This document shows positions 52,828-61,635 of a stretch of DNA of 64,000 bases, one piece after another (the stretch's first letter is position 1; each line of letters opens with the position of its first letter). The notes beneath the pieces are model-generated. The model saw only the letters and a program-made list of their open reading frames with translations. It had not been told where the DNA came from and made no database searches. Origin of the DNA: Bradyrhizobium monzae. Its GTDB lineage: Bacteria > Pseudomonadota > Alphaproteobacteria > Rhizobiales > Xanthobacteraceae. Location of the stretch: positions 186,001 through 250,000 of the forward strand of contig NZ_JAIRDQ010000008.1 in assembly GCF_021458635.1 (NCBI RefSeq), given 5' to 3'. Made by a program: the position numbers and the translations under genes.

Positions 52828-55566
52828 CTAGCTTGCCTCGCGGCGGCGTGCTTCGTTGCCGTCGCGCTGCGCGAGGCGACTGCGATGGAGTGCGAACAAC
52901 TCCATGACCTTGTCGGCGGGCTTCGCGGCGCTGAACAGATAGCCCTGCATTTCGGTGCAGCCGAGCGTGCGCAGCAGCCGCTGCTGTTCCTCGGTCTCGA
53001 CGCCTTCGGCCGTGGTCGCCATGCGGCGGGCGCTAGCGAGATTGACCACCGCCTGCACGATGCTGGCGGAGCCGTCGGGCCCTGCGATGTCGTTGACGAA
53101 GCAGCGGTCGATCTTGATCTTGTCGAACGGGAAACGGTGCAGATAGCTCAGCGACGAATAGCCGGTGCCGAAATCGTCGAGCGCGATGCGGACGCCGATG
53201 GCACGGAGCTGGTGCAGGATCGCAAGCGCGGTCTCATCGTCGCGGATCAGCACGGCCTCGGTGATCTCGAGCTCGAGCCGGCTCGCCGGCAGATTGGAGG
53301 CGGCCAGCGCCGCCATGATCTTCAGCGCCAGCGTGCCGCTCTTGAACTGCACCGGGGAGACGTTGACCGCGAGGCGGATGTCATCGGGCCAGCCGGCGGC
53401 ATCGCGGCAGGCCGTCGCCAGCACCCATTCGCCGATCTCGTTGATCAGCCCGGTATCCTCGGCGATCGGGATGAACTCGGCCGGCGAAACCATGCCGCGC
53501 TCGGGGTGGCGCCAGCGCACCAACGCCTCGCAGCCGGTGATGCGGTCGTCCTTGAGGCTGAGACAGGGCTGGTAATAGACCTCGAGGCCGCCATGGGCGA
53601 TGGCGTGTCGGAGATCGATCTCCAGCTGGCGCCGCTCGCGCACCTTGGCGTCCATCTCCGGCTCGAAGAAGCGGTAGGTGCGGCGCCCGGCGGATTTGGC
53701 GGCGTACATCGCCATGTCCGCGTTCTTCAGGATCTGGTCCAGCGCGGTGCCGTGCCCCGGAGCCAGCGCAATGCCGATGCTGGCGTCGGTCGTGAGATGA
53801 TGGCCCATGCAGTCGAACGGCGTGCGGATCGCCGCGAAGACCCGCGCGACGAGCTCGTTGACCTGGTCCTGCGAGGTCACCGTGCTCTGCACGATTGCGA
53901 ACTCGTCGCCGCCGAGCCGCGCCACGAAGTCGGCAGGGCCGGCGCAGCCGCGGAGGCTCTCCGCCACCGACTTCAACAGCTCGTCGCCGACGAGATGGCC
54001 GAGCGCGTCGTTGACGCCCTTGAATTCGTCGATGTCGATGTAGTGTACCGCGAGCTCTTCGCCGTCGGCGATGGCGAGGAGCTCTCCGCGCAGATGTTCG
54101 TGGAACATCGCGCGGTTCGGCAGGTCGGTCAGTGCGTCGTAGTGCGCGAGATGGGTGATGCGCTCCTCGATGCGGCGACGTTCGGTGATGTCCTCATGGG
54201 TCGCGACCCAGCCGCCGTCGTCGAGCGGCTCGTTGACGACCTGGATCGAACGGCCATCGCCGGTCTCGACGACCATGGAGTTGCGGACATGGATGTCGCG
54301 CAGCACGCGCGCGACATACTGGTCCACGTCACCCAGGAACGAACCCGTGGCCTTGCGGTGCAGGATGATGTCGCGGAAGCTGTAGCCGGGCTTCACGATC
54401 TCGGCCGACAAGCCGTACATCTCGATGTAACGCTGGTTGCAGATCACGAGGCGCTGCGAGGCGTCGAACAGCAGCAGGCCCTGGGTCATGTTGTTGACGG
54501 CGCGGTCGAGGCGCTGCTTCTCCAGCGTCAGCCGCTCCCGGGACACGCGGTGCTGCTCCAGGAGCTTGCGTACGATCGCGATCAGCACGCCGGCGATCGC
54601 GAGCGCAGAGGCCCCGGCGACGGAAATCAGGATGCCGATCTGCTCGCGCCAGTCGGCAAGCGCCGCCGCGCGCGTGGTCGTCGCCATCATCAGGATCGGG
54701 AAGTGGGGCAGCGCCCGCGCCGAGACCAGCCGGTCCTCACCGTCGACCGGGCTCACGATGCGTCCGGCGAAGTGATCGAGCGCGAAAATCTTTTGCTGCT
54801 CGAACGTGCCGTTCCTGAAATTGTGTCCCATCATATCGGTGGAATGCGGGAAGCGCGCAAGCAGGGTGCCGTCCCGGTGCAGCATCGAGATCGAGGCACT
54901 TTCGCCGAGTACGACGGCCCCGAAGAACTTCTCGAAGTTGGCCGGCTCGATGCCGCGCCCCACAACACCCATGAACTCGCCGTGCGGTCCCATGATCTTG
55001 CGCACGATCAGGATGGTCCAGGCGCCGGAGATGCGGCTGTAGACGGGTTCGATCAGCACCTCGGGCGCCTGCGGATCGTATCGGAAAGTGCGGAAATAGG
55101 AGCGGTCGGCAACGTTGACCTTCGGGGCCGGCCACGTCGTGGAGGAGTTGATTACATTGCCGTCGGCGTCGATGATGTTGACGCCGCCCATGTAAGGCAG
55201 CGCCTCGATCTTCGAGCGCAGCATTTGGTGCACGTCCTGGCCGGCGAGGCGCCTGCGATAGTCCTCCGCGGTCGTGATTCCGGTCGCGCGCACATGGCCG
55301 ACGAAATCCCTCTGGATGACCGCGAAATCCTGCAGTTGCTGATCGAAATGATGGGCGAGCAGCAGTACGGTGTTTTCCAGCTCACGGCCGGAGTTGCGTA
55401 GCGCGCGTTCGCGGAAATTCTGCGCCATCAGCACCGCGCCGACGGCGATCGCAGCGATCAGGAGAGTGCCGCCTACCACCAGCCAGCGGATCGGTCCGCT
55501 GCGGACGAAGGCCTGGTCAAGGAAGCGGCTGCCGTATCTCGTCATCATGTCGTCGTTGCCGTACAC
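52828..55566 (-). CDS. Membrane sensor GGDEF-EAL cyclic-di-GMP protein
   Basis: A 912-residue inner membrane signalling protein. Order: N-terminal helix (WLVVGGTLLIAAIAVGAVLM), a periplasmic double-Cache sensor region (about residues 55-300), a second helix (IGILISVAGASALAIAGVLI), a PAS domain, GGDEF (LARLGGDEFAIV-like, intact as ARLGGDEFAIVQST) and EAL (TGCEALVRWRHPERG, with EITEAVLI and DDFGTGYSSLSYLHR). Both active-site signatures are kept, so it may make and degrade c-di-GMP. The GTG at 55566 or ATG 55548/55545 are alternative starts; none has a strong RBS. Confidence 0.93.
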   Translation of the reverse strand: MYGNDDMMTRYGSRFLDQAFVRSGPIRWLVVGGTLLIAAIAVGAVLMAQNFRERALRNSGRELENTVLLLAHHFDQQLQDFAVIQRDFVGHVRATGITTAEDYRRRLAGQDVHQMLRSKIEALPYMGGVNIIDADGNVINSSTTWPAPKVNVADRSYFRTFRYDPQAPEVLIEPVYSRISGAWTILIVRKIMGPHGEFMGVVGRGIEPANFEKFFGAVVLGESASISMLHRDGTLLARFPHSTDMMGHNFRNGTFEQQKIFALDHFAGRIVSPVDGEDRLVSARALPHFPILMMATTTRAAALADWREQIGILISVAGASALAIAGVLIAIVRKLLEQHRVSRERLTLEKQRLDRAVNNMTQGLLLFDASQRLVICNQRYIEMYGLSAEIVKPGYSFRDIILHRKATGSFLGDVDQYVARVLRDIHVRNSMVVETGDGRSIQVVNEPLDDGGWVATHEDITERRRIEERITHLAHYDALTDLPNRAMFHEHLRGELLAIADGEELAVHYIDIDEFKGVNDALGHLVGDELLKSVAESLRGCAGPADFVARLGGDEFAIVQSTVTSQDQVNELVARVFAAIRTPFDCMGHHLTTDASIGIALAPGHGTALDQILKNADMAMYAAKSAGRRTYRFFEPEMDAKVRERRQLEIDLRHAIAHGGLEVYYQPCLSLKDDRITGCEALVRWRHPERGMVSPAEFIPIAEDTGLINEIGEWVLATACRDAAGWPDDIRLAVNVSPVQFKSGTLALKIMAALAASNLPASRLELEITEAVLIRDDETALAILHQLRAIGVRIALDDFGTGYSSLSYLHRFPFDKIKIDRCFVNDIAGPDGSASIVQAVVNLASARRMATTAEGVETEEQQRLLRTLGCTEMQGYLFSAAKPADKVMELFALHRSRLAQRDGNEARRREAS

Positions 55567-55753
55567 ACGCCAGGGTCAATTCACGACCCCGTAACATCCG
55601 TCGGTTTACGGGATCGATGTGGAGGCGACGTTAGGAAGCGCGGTTAACACGACATGAACCGCAATACACAAATGCGATCGATGCGGTATTATGGCGCAAA
55701 CGCCACAAGAACTTTGAACGGTCGCGCCCATCTCCACCGCAAAGGAGATCACC

Positions 55754-56216
55754 ATGGTGCGACACAGACCGACGCAGAACCCGTACACCCGACCGGCCAT
55801 CTTCACCCTTGAACGGCTTCACGCCGAGCTAGGCGGGGCCATCCTTGAGAACTGGCAGAAGTACGATGAACTGAGTGAGCAGATGCGGCAGTTAGAGGCC
55901 GTCATCAAAATGCTGGACCCGAACTACAACCTGGCTGGCATCGCCGTGAAGCGGCGGAAGCCGAATAAGTGGTTCAAGCGCGGCACTCTATATAGGAAGG
56001 CCGTGGACGCGCTCAGGACGGCGACAGAGCCCATGACGGCGCAGCAGCTAGCCTCCGCCATCCTTGCTGCCCATGGCGTGCAGGACGCCTCCAAGGAAGA
56101 CGTGCAGGCCGTTCTCATTGGGGATACAGCACAGCCTCGCCAATCATGACGGCAAGGGGGTGGAGCGGGTTGGCGAGGCTAGGCCGTACAGATGGCGAAT
56201 TTCTACGGCGTCGTAA
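55754..56216 (+). pseudogene. Unknown conserved gene with a one-base frameshift near its end
   Basis: The frame from ATG 55754 (AAGGAGATCACC before it) encodes MVRHRPTQNPYTRPAIFTLE, a short helical stretch (LSEQMRQLEAVIKMLDPNYN), a conserved VKRRKPNKWFKRGTLYRKAV block and a winged-helix-like end (EPMTAQQLASAILAAHGVQD). It stops at 56149 after an alien tail. One base fewer in GGGG at 56120-56123 restores AVLIGIQHSLANHDGKG and RPYRWRISTAS, ending at 56216, the natural end of this bradyrhizobial family. Confidence 0.7.
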
Positions 56217-56290
56217 CCATTCAGAAGAATCGCCATTCTGAATAATTGACCAAGGCCCTTAAGTGCTTATCTTAAGGGACTTGGAGTGTT

Positions 56291-56418
56291 TGGCGGAGAT
56301 GGAGGGATTCGAACCCGCCGAGAGATACTTTCTGGTTGCAGACTTTTGCAGGACCGCTTCCTGATTTCTCTCTGCCCGTACCTAAAACGGGTGCCTTTAG
56401 CCACTCGGCCACATCTCC
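56291..56418 (-). tRNA. tRNA-Leu(UAG)-type gene with a 56-nt variable arm
   Basis: A 128-nt class II tRNA. The acceptor stem GGAGATG/CATCTCC pairs fully and ends GCCA. The D-arm is GCCGAGTGGCTAAAGGC. The anticodon stem CCCGT/ACGGG holds loop TTTAGGT with anticodon UAG (Leu, CUA). The T-arm GCGGG-TTCGAAT-CCCTC has one C-U mismatch. The variable arm is 56 nt rather than about 15. Its stem GAGAGA/TCTCTC encloses two smaller hairpins (CAGGA/TCCTG and TCTG/CAGA). A hairpin CCCTTAAG/CTTAAGGG (56256-56278) lies 13 nt after the 3' end. It sits in an accessory patch. Confidence 0.75.
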
Positions 56419-56420
56419 AA

Positions 56421-56455
56421 CGAAAGCCAGTCATCAAACCGGTGACTGGCTTTCG
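56421..56455. terminator. Strong inverted repeat between tRNA and coiled-coil gene
   Basis: CGAAAGCCAGTCA and TGACTGGCTTTCG form a perfect 13-bp stem with a 9-nt loop that contains the stop codon of the minus-strand gene. It sits 3 bp before the tRNA 5' end. It may terminate the upstream transcript or mark a recombination scar. Confidence 0.6.
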
Positions 56456-56919
56456 CTATTTTGAAACAGCGACATCGAAACGGGATGCCATGCCCCCTCT
56501 CGCTGCATAATTGCATTCCGTCGTTTGAGCCGGTGTAATGCAGTCCTAACGGTTCTCTCCTCGACCGAGCCGTTAAGCGCTTTCACCACTTCCATTCCCC
56601 GCAAGCCGGGATGCTCACGAATTACTTCCAACACCTTTGCTTGGTCGGAGCCTTCACGCGGTTCGCGCGGCTCTGATTCGGCGTCTACTGTTGTGCCTGT
56701 GGATCGAAGGTAAGGCAGCAGCTTTTCAGTCAAGTCAACAGTGAGGCGCTCTTTCGCGCGTTCGAGTTCAGCCGACAATTTCTCGACGTTCGCTTGCAGA
56801 CCCTTTTGAAACGCCATCAGTTCAGCCTTCATTTCCGCCCGAGCATCTTCGCGACCGCGCGCATAGGCGGCGGCTTCCAGTTCGGCAATGTATTCGTCCA
56901 ATTTGGTGCGGTCGGCCAT
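56434..56919 (-). CDS. Coiled-coil plus winged-helix protein
   Basis: A 161-residue protein: coiled coil (residues 1-75, MADRTKLDEYIAELEAAAYA, MAFQKGLQANVEKLSAELER), acidic linker, and a C-terminal winged-helix-like domain (LEVIREHPGLRGMEVVKALN, RTVRTALHRLKRRNAIMQRE). ATG 56919 is chosen. The last residues (SMSLFQNSESQSPV) overlap the inverted repeat at 56443-56455. This design is common in bradyrhizobial accessory regions; a DNA-binding role is likely. Confidence 0.72.
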   Translation of the reverse strand: MADRTKLDEYIAELEAAAYARGREDARAEMKAELMAFQKGLQANVEKLSAELERAKERLTVDLTEKLLPYLRSTGTTVDAESEPREPREGSDQAKVLEVIREHPGLRGMEVVKALNGSVEERTVRTALHRLKRRNAIMQREGAWHPVSMSLFQNSESQSPV

Positions 56920-57038
56920 GACGGTCCCTTGTTCCAAATGAATATCGGCCGGACGCCGTAATGCTTCAATACCCGGCTCCAGAAAAGAATACATCTTACA
57001 AGTATCATTTTGTTCTTGACACGAAACGGAATCAATAT

Positions 57039-57054
57039 TCCGTAATATTACGGA
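57039..57054. promoter_or_regulatory. 16-bp perfect palindrome upstream of the coiled-coil gene
   Basis: TCCGTAATATTACGGA is a perfect palindrome about 120 bp before ATG 56919. TTGACA (57016-57021) and TAATAT lie near it. It is a candidate operator. Confidence 0.5.
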
Positions 57055-57135
57055 TGCGGCGCGAATTGGTCACTCGGCAATGTGTCGCTGCCAGTAGCCA
57101 GTGAAGTCCACGGACTTCCCACGCTTCAAGGCCAG

Positions 57136-58055
57136 TCAGGCAATCCGCTGCGTCTGATCGCCATTCGAGACGCGGCGGTTGTCCTCGCGCCAGGATGACT
57201 CCTGCGCGTAGCGGAGCAGGTAAGGACCGGCGATGTGGTGATGAATACCGATCTCGCCGCGACGAAGGCGGGAGAAGTATTCTTCGGCCCAATTGGTGCA
57301 AGCACCGTCCATCGAATAGGCTTCCTGATGGTTGATGCGCTTCACCTCAAAACGTTCGTGCAGGTTGTCCCAAGAGCCAGCTTCGTCCGCGTGCACAACC
57401 GTTCCCTTGGCAATGCGAGCCCGGATGAATGAGGCGGCTTGGCTCTCGCTGTTGAACACGGCCGGGACGGAGTTACCGCCGCGCTCGCGCACGATCACCA
57501 CCACCTTGCGCTTGCCGTTCTGGTTGCGCGTGAAGCGACGGTCGAGGCGATCTTCCTTGCGGTTGGCGGGCTTCACGTAGCTGCCAAAAATAGCCGCCAT
57601 CCACCTCAGCCACCTTGCCTTCGCCGCCGATCACGCGACCCTTGAGTTCATCGGCCATCGCCTCCCGCAGCTTGTGCAGCAACACGAAGGCACACTTGTA
57701 GGAGACGCAGAGATCGCGGCTCAGAGCCAGTGCCGACTTGCCCTTCACTTCGTTGCAGAAGATCGCAATGGCCGCCAGATAGCAGCGGAGGGGCAGCTTG
57801 TGGCTAGCGAACAGCGTTCCGCTGGTAAGGGTGGAGTCCCTTCTTGCAGGCGCGGCAGCGGAAGCGCGGCGCCCCCTTCAAGCGGCGGCAGTCATAGGCA
57901 TTAACGCCGCCGCAGTGGCTGCAAACCGGCTCGCCGTTGGTATCGGCCCAGCGGATGCGGCGAAAGGTCATTTCCGCTTCCTCATCCTTCATCTGGAAAA
58001 CCTGGGCCAGCGAGAGGGTCTTAGCCGCCCGGGAAAGAAGGAAGTGCTGTGCCAT
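57136..58055 (-). pseudogene. IS1595-family transposase, two frameshifts
   Basis: Three successive frames encode one transposase. The first has an N-terminal zinc ribbon (EPVCSHCGGVNAYDC, FRCRACKK), the second KGKSALALSRDLCVSYKCAF with the DDE-type start AEVDGGYF, the third GSYVKPANRKEDRLDRRFTR, VVHADEAGSWDNLHERFEVK and NWAEEYFSRLRRGEIGIHHH. Frame changes are at CCC 57838-57840 (one extra base) and AAAAA 57586-57590 (one extra base). ATG 58055 is the start. IS ends were not identified. As it stands the transposase is inactive unless the indels are sequencing errors. Confidence 0.85.
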
Positions 58056-58079
58056 CTGTCGCCCCTCTCGTTTATGAGA

Positions 58080-58136
58080 GCTATCATATGTGATAGGTTG
58101 CAGACTTGTCAACAGCAACCTATCAGATATGATAGC
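58080..58136. promoter_or_regulatory. Large inverted repeat of two CTATCA-N4-TGATAG dyads
   Basis: Two 22-bp arms (58080-58101 and 58115-58136) match with one mismatch around a 13-nt loop. Each arm holds its own dyad, CTATCA-TATG-TGATAG and CTATCA-GATA-TGATAG. They lie between the divergent transposase and DUF6471 starts, a typical operator position. Confidence 0.75.
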
Positions 58137-58153
58137 CTCAAAATGGAGGTGCC

Positions 58154-58390
58154 ATGAACATCAAATCGGAAGAGGAATGGGCCGAACGCGCCGCAGCATT
58201 CCTGAAGCACAAACTCAAGGATACCGAAGTCACCTATGCCGAGCTGGCTAAGCGGCTCAGGAAGCATGGGCTGAAAGAAACAGAGGCCTCGATCACCAAT
58301 AAGCTCGCGCGGGGAACGTTTCCCGCAACATTCTTTCTTGCGTGTATTGCGGCACTGGAACTCGAAGGGGTAGCATTGGAGGAGATTTAG
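58154..58390 (+). CDS. DUF6471 helix-turn-helix protein
   Basis: A 78-residue protein (MNIKSEEEWAERAAAFLKHK, VTYAELAKRLRKHGLKETEA, SITNKLARGTFPATFFLACI) with a Cro/XRE-like helix-turn-helix, as in DUF6471. GGAGGTGCC stands before the ATG. It is divergent from the IS1595 transposase with a pair of dyads between, so it probably represses itself and the transposase. It may be a passenger regulator of the IS. Confidence 0.85.
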   Translation: MNIKSEEEWAERAAAFLKHKLKDTEVTYAELAKRLRKHGLKETEASITNKLARGTFPATFFLACIAALELEGVALEEI

Positions 58391-58504
58391 AATCACCGCT
58401 TTTTTATGATCAGGTCCCACACGACCGCGATCAGCAGCGCCAAGAAACCGACCAACAACACCGCAATTGCGCGAATGGCCACTCGATCGAAGGACGCGAG
58501 GCGA

Positions 58505-58760
58505 ATGCTAGGCTTGTCACTCCATGGCTGGGAAAATGCCATGGTGGTGTTTTTGATCATTGCCGGCGGCTTCGCACTTGTGGCCGGGGTTGCGACTTGG
58601 ATCGTCGTAAAACTCCAAAGAGTCGAAATAGCAGAATCGGCCGGCGAATTAGAGCGGTACAAAGTTGAAGCCGCTGCCGAAGTTGCGTCTGCCAAGGCAG
58701 CCGGAGATGAGGCGAAGCACTTGGCACTACGCTTGTGGCGTTTGCGCCATAATACCGGAT
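58505..58760 (+). pseudogene. 5' fragment of a small membrane coiled-coil protein gene
   Basis: ATG 58505 starts MLGLSLHGWENAMVVFLIIA, one transmembrane helix, and a helical region (AGELERYKVEAAAEVASAKA). These match the beginning of a family frequent on rhizobial mobile DNA. After DEAKHLAL the similarity ends (about 58740) and the frame runs on as unrelated residues to 58903, overlapping the MFS gene. The 3' part is missing. Confidence 0.6.
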
Positions 58761-58814
58761 CGATGCGCATGACGAGAGGCGTGCAAGATTTGCCGGCGAC
58801 GACCGAGATGCCGG

Positions 58815-60083
58815 TCAGTTCTTGCCGGTCGCGGCGAAGACAATACCGTCGGAGCGCTTTTCTCTTCGCGTCAGTGTCGTCACCACGATCAGCGCCGCGA
58901 TGATGTTCGCCGCCGCGCTGATCAGGATCGGCAGTGTGTAGCTGTGATTGAAATCGTAAGCGAAACCGGCGGCGCTTGGGCCTACCAGCGTCCCGAAGGC
59001 GACGCTGGTATAGAGGATGCCAATGATGCCACTGACGTTGCGGCCGCCGAAATAGTCCATCACGACGGCCGGCAGCACCGCGACCCAGCCACCGTAGAAC
59101 ACACCGTAGACGACGGCGAACACAACGAGTTGCCAGGCATGGGTCGACACGACCCAGATCGCGAGTGCCGCCGCCATACCGACAAACATCAGCAGCAGCG
59201 CGGAGGTTCGGCCCATGCGGTCGGCAAGTCCGCCGAGCAGGAACCGGCCGGCGGTGCTACCGATGCCGATCACGCCGAGCAACAGCACGGCGGCTGCGGG
59301 CGCCACGCCGTGGTCGCCGGCATAAGGAACCAGATGTACGAAGGGTACGAAGACGCCGAACGCGCAGATCAGGCATGCGACATAGAGCGCGATGAAATTG
59401 CGTGAACGCACCGCTTCAGCGATGGACGCGCCGTCCGGACGGTTTGAGCCTGCCGCCAGCGGCGGGTCGCCGTCGGGGCCCAGACCGCGACCGCGTGGAT
59501 CGTTCTCGATGAGCAGCGCCAAACCGGCGCCGACGGCCGCCGCCAGCAGGCCAAGCACAATGTAGGCGCTGCGCCAGCCCAACATCTCGATCAGGAGCGT
59601 TGCGAGTGGCGGCATCGCCAGCGTACCGAGCCCGATCCCGCTGACCGCAAGGCCGGAAGCAAAGCCACGTCGGCGCACGAACCAGCGCTGCACCGCGCCG
59701 ATTGCGGGCACGTAGGCGCAGCCAACCCCGATTCCGACCCCAAGCCCATAGGCCAGATAGACTTCGACGAGACTGCGCGCAAAGCCGGCGGCGACGAGCC
59801 CAAGGCCGGTGAGCAGCATGCCGGTCACCGCCAGCACGCGAGAACCGAAGCGATCGGCGAGCGGGCCACTGACGATGCCGAGGCCAAAATAGAGGAAGCC
59901 CGCGAGCGAGAATACCAGCGAGACCGAGCCGCGCGAGGCGCCGAACTCGAGCTGCAGCGGCGTCAGGAACGCGCTGAACGTATAAGCAGAGCCGAATCCG
60001 ACCAGCGTGACTGCGAACGCGCCGGCGACAACGAGCCAGCCGTGGAAAATGCTCCAATGAGCCGGCGTAGATTGAACGGTCAT
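58815..60083 (-). CDS. Major facilitator superfamily transporter (OFA/MCT-like)
   Basis: A 422-residue inner membrane carrier with 12 helices. Features: YTFSAFLTPLQLEFGASRGS, the MFS loop GPLADRFGSRVLAVTGMLL, and the second-half loop GGLADRMGRTSALLLM. It resembles oxalate/formate antiporter or monocarboxylate transporters. Its start overlaps the amidase stop by 4 bp (60080-60083), so it very likely imports the amidase substrate or exports its product. A CGNR-type regulator lies divergently upstream of the pair. Confidence 0.92.
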   Translation of the reverse strand: MTVQSTPAHWSIFHGWLVVAGAFAVTLVGFGSAYTFSAFLTPLQLEFGASRGSVSLVFSLAGFLYFGLGIVSGPLADRFGSRVLAVTGMLLTGLGLVAAGFARSLVEVYLAYGLGVGIGVGCAYVPAIGAVQRWFVRRRGFASGLAVSGIGLGTLAMPPLATLLIEMLGWRSAYIVLGLLAAAVGAGLALLIENDPRGRGLGPDGDPPLAAGSNRPDGASIAEAVRSRNFIALYVACLICAFGVFVPFVHLVPYAGDHGVAPAAAVLLLGVIGIGSTAGRFLLGGLADRMGRTSALLLMFVGMAAALAIWVVSTHAWQLVVFAVVYGVFYGGWVAVLPAVVMDYFGGRNVSGIIGILYTSVAFGTLVGPSAAGFAYDFNHSYTLPILISAAANIIAALIVVTTLTRREKRSDGIVFAATGKN

Positions 60084-61516
60084 TGTTGCCTCCCGGACGT
60101 GAGGGACGGATGGCGGCGGTGCCAGGACGTCGCGCGCTGGAACGCGGCGCCGGCGCGCACGAGCGTGGCCTCGCCGAGATGGGCGGCGACGAGCTGGAAC
60201 GCGATCGGCATCCCGTCCCTTGATGCACCGCCCGGCAGTGTAATCGTGGGATGACCGGTCATGTCGAACGGGCAGGTGTAGCGCTGCAGTTTCGCGATCA
60301 GATCAGGCTGCTCACCGAGCGTCTGGATCATGGCTAGAGTCACAGGCGGGAACGGGTGGACCGGGATCAGCAGGAGGTCGATGGTCTCGAACAGCGCCGC
60401 TACACGGCCCCGTAACGCGAGGCGCCGCAGCAGAATCTTCTGATAGTCGAGTGCGGAGAGCGCGCGACCGGCCTCGATCACCGAGGCCAGTACCGGGCCA
60501 TACTCGTTCTTGCGGGCAGGATAAGTCGCCTCGTGCGCGTTCGCAGCTTCCACCGCACAATTCGGCGCCCAGTCGGCGATCGCGTCGGTTACATCAGGAA
60601 ATCGGATATCGACGAAATCAGCGCCAAGCGCACGGAAAACATCGATGACGTCGGCCAACACGCTGTGCGTCGCGACGTCCACGTCGTCGCTGTTCCAGGC
60701 GGCGTCCACGCCGATCCGCAAGCCCTGCACGTCATGTACGGTTGCGGCAAGATAATCCGGCACCGGATCGAGCAGCGAGGTCGGATCGTTCATGTCGTGT
60801 CCGGCGATCGCGCCGAGCAGTACGCCGGCATCCGCAGCACTGCGACAGATTGGTCCGACGTGGTCGAGCGTTGCGGCCAGCTCGAATGTGCCGTGGCGGC
60901 TGACGCGGCCCCAGCTCGGCTTCAGCCCGGTCAGTCCGTTGGCGGCACATGGCCAGCGGATCGAGCCGCCAGTATCAGAGCCGAGCGAGCCAAAGCAAAG
61001 TCCGGCGGCTGTGGCGACAGCCGCCCCGCTCGATGAAATGCCCGGCCAGTAATCCGCATTCCAGGGATTTTTGGGCGGCGTCACCGACGGATGGTGATCG
61101 GAATATGCGCCCTCGGTGAGCTGCAGCTTGCCGAGCACCACGGCACCCGCGTCCTTGAGTCGGCGCACGACGGTCGCGTCTTCACGCGGACGGAAATCCC
61201 GATGAAGGGTGGTGCCGGCCGCCGTCGGAACACCCTTTGTCCAGATCAGGTCCTTCAGCGCAAGCGGCACGCCGTGCAACGGGCCCCGATACTTGCCATG
61301 TGCCATTTCGGCATCGGCAGCTTTCGCCTCGGAGACGGCCGTTTCCGCCATCACGTGAACGTAGCTGCTGAGCTCGGAGTCAATGCTTTGGATGCGGTCG
61401 AGCTGCGAGCGCGTGACGTCCAGCGAGGACAGTTCGCGCGTCTTGAGGCGTGCCGCGAGTTCGGTGAGTTCGAGATAGTGCAGGGCGTCGGTCACGGCAC
61501 GCATCCTCCATTCCAT
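60080..61516 (-). CDS. Amidase-signature family hydrolase
   Basis: A 478-residue amidase (GatA/amidase family). The catalytic Lys lies in PLALKDLIWTKG, the cis-Ser in GISSSGAAVATAAG and the nucleophile Ser in SLGSDTGGSIRWP, an intact Ser-cisSer-Lys triad. C-terminal PFDMTGHPTITLPGG is typical. The start may be ATG 61516, ATG 61504 or TTG 61525; none has an ideal RBS. It is co-transcribed with the MFS gene and separated from the CGNR regulator by an operator-like repeat. Substrate unknown. A GatA role is unlikely because gatB and gatC are absent here. Confidence 0.93.
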   Translation of the reverse strand: MEWRMRAVTDALHYLELTELAARLKTRELSSLDVTRSQLDRIQSIDSELSSYVHVMAETAVSEAKAADAEMAHGKYRGPLHGVPLALKDLIWTKGVPTAAGTTLHRDFRPREDATVVRRLKDAGAVVLGKLQLTEGAYSDHHPSVTPPKNPWNADYWPGISSSGAAVATAAGLCFGSLGSDTGGSIRWPCAANGLTGLKPSWGRVSRHGTFELAATLDHVGPICRSAADAGVLLGAIAGHDMNDPTSLLDPVPDYLAATVHDVQGLRIGVDAAWNSDDVDVATHSVLADVIDVFRALGADFVDIRFPDVTDAIADWAPNCAVEAANAHEATYPARKNEYGPVLASVIEAGRALSALDYQKILLRRLALRGRVAALFETIDLLLIPVHPFPPVTLAMIQTLGEQPDLIAKLQRYTCPFDMTGHPTITLPGGASRDGMPIAFQLVAAHLGEATLVRAGAAFQRATSWHRRHPSLTSGRQQ

Positions 61517-61546
61517 TGATCGCAATGAGGTTCGATCACAAAGGAG

Positions 61547-61581
61547 ATCGACACCTGTATAAGTACAATACAGGTGTCGAT
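61547..61581. promoter_or_regulatory. Perfect 14-bp inverted repeat between amidase and CGNR genes
   Basis: ATCGACACCTGTAT-(7 nt)-ATACAGGTGTCGAT, perfect arms, in the divergent gap. It lies about 30 bp before the amidase start. It is a probable operator for the CGNR protein. Confidence 0.75.
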
Positions 61582-61635
61582 TGCTGTCAACCAGTAAACG
61601 TGCTTTACTAGTGTCTAGATTTGCCGGGGGTTCCG

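Noticed and set aside
52732..55401. 889-codon open frame antisense to the GGDEF-EAL gene
   Set aside because: His/Arg/Asp/Val-rich shadow typical of GC-rich antisense frames; the sense protein is clearly recognised.
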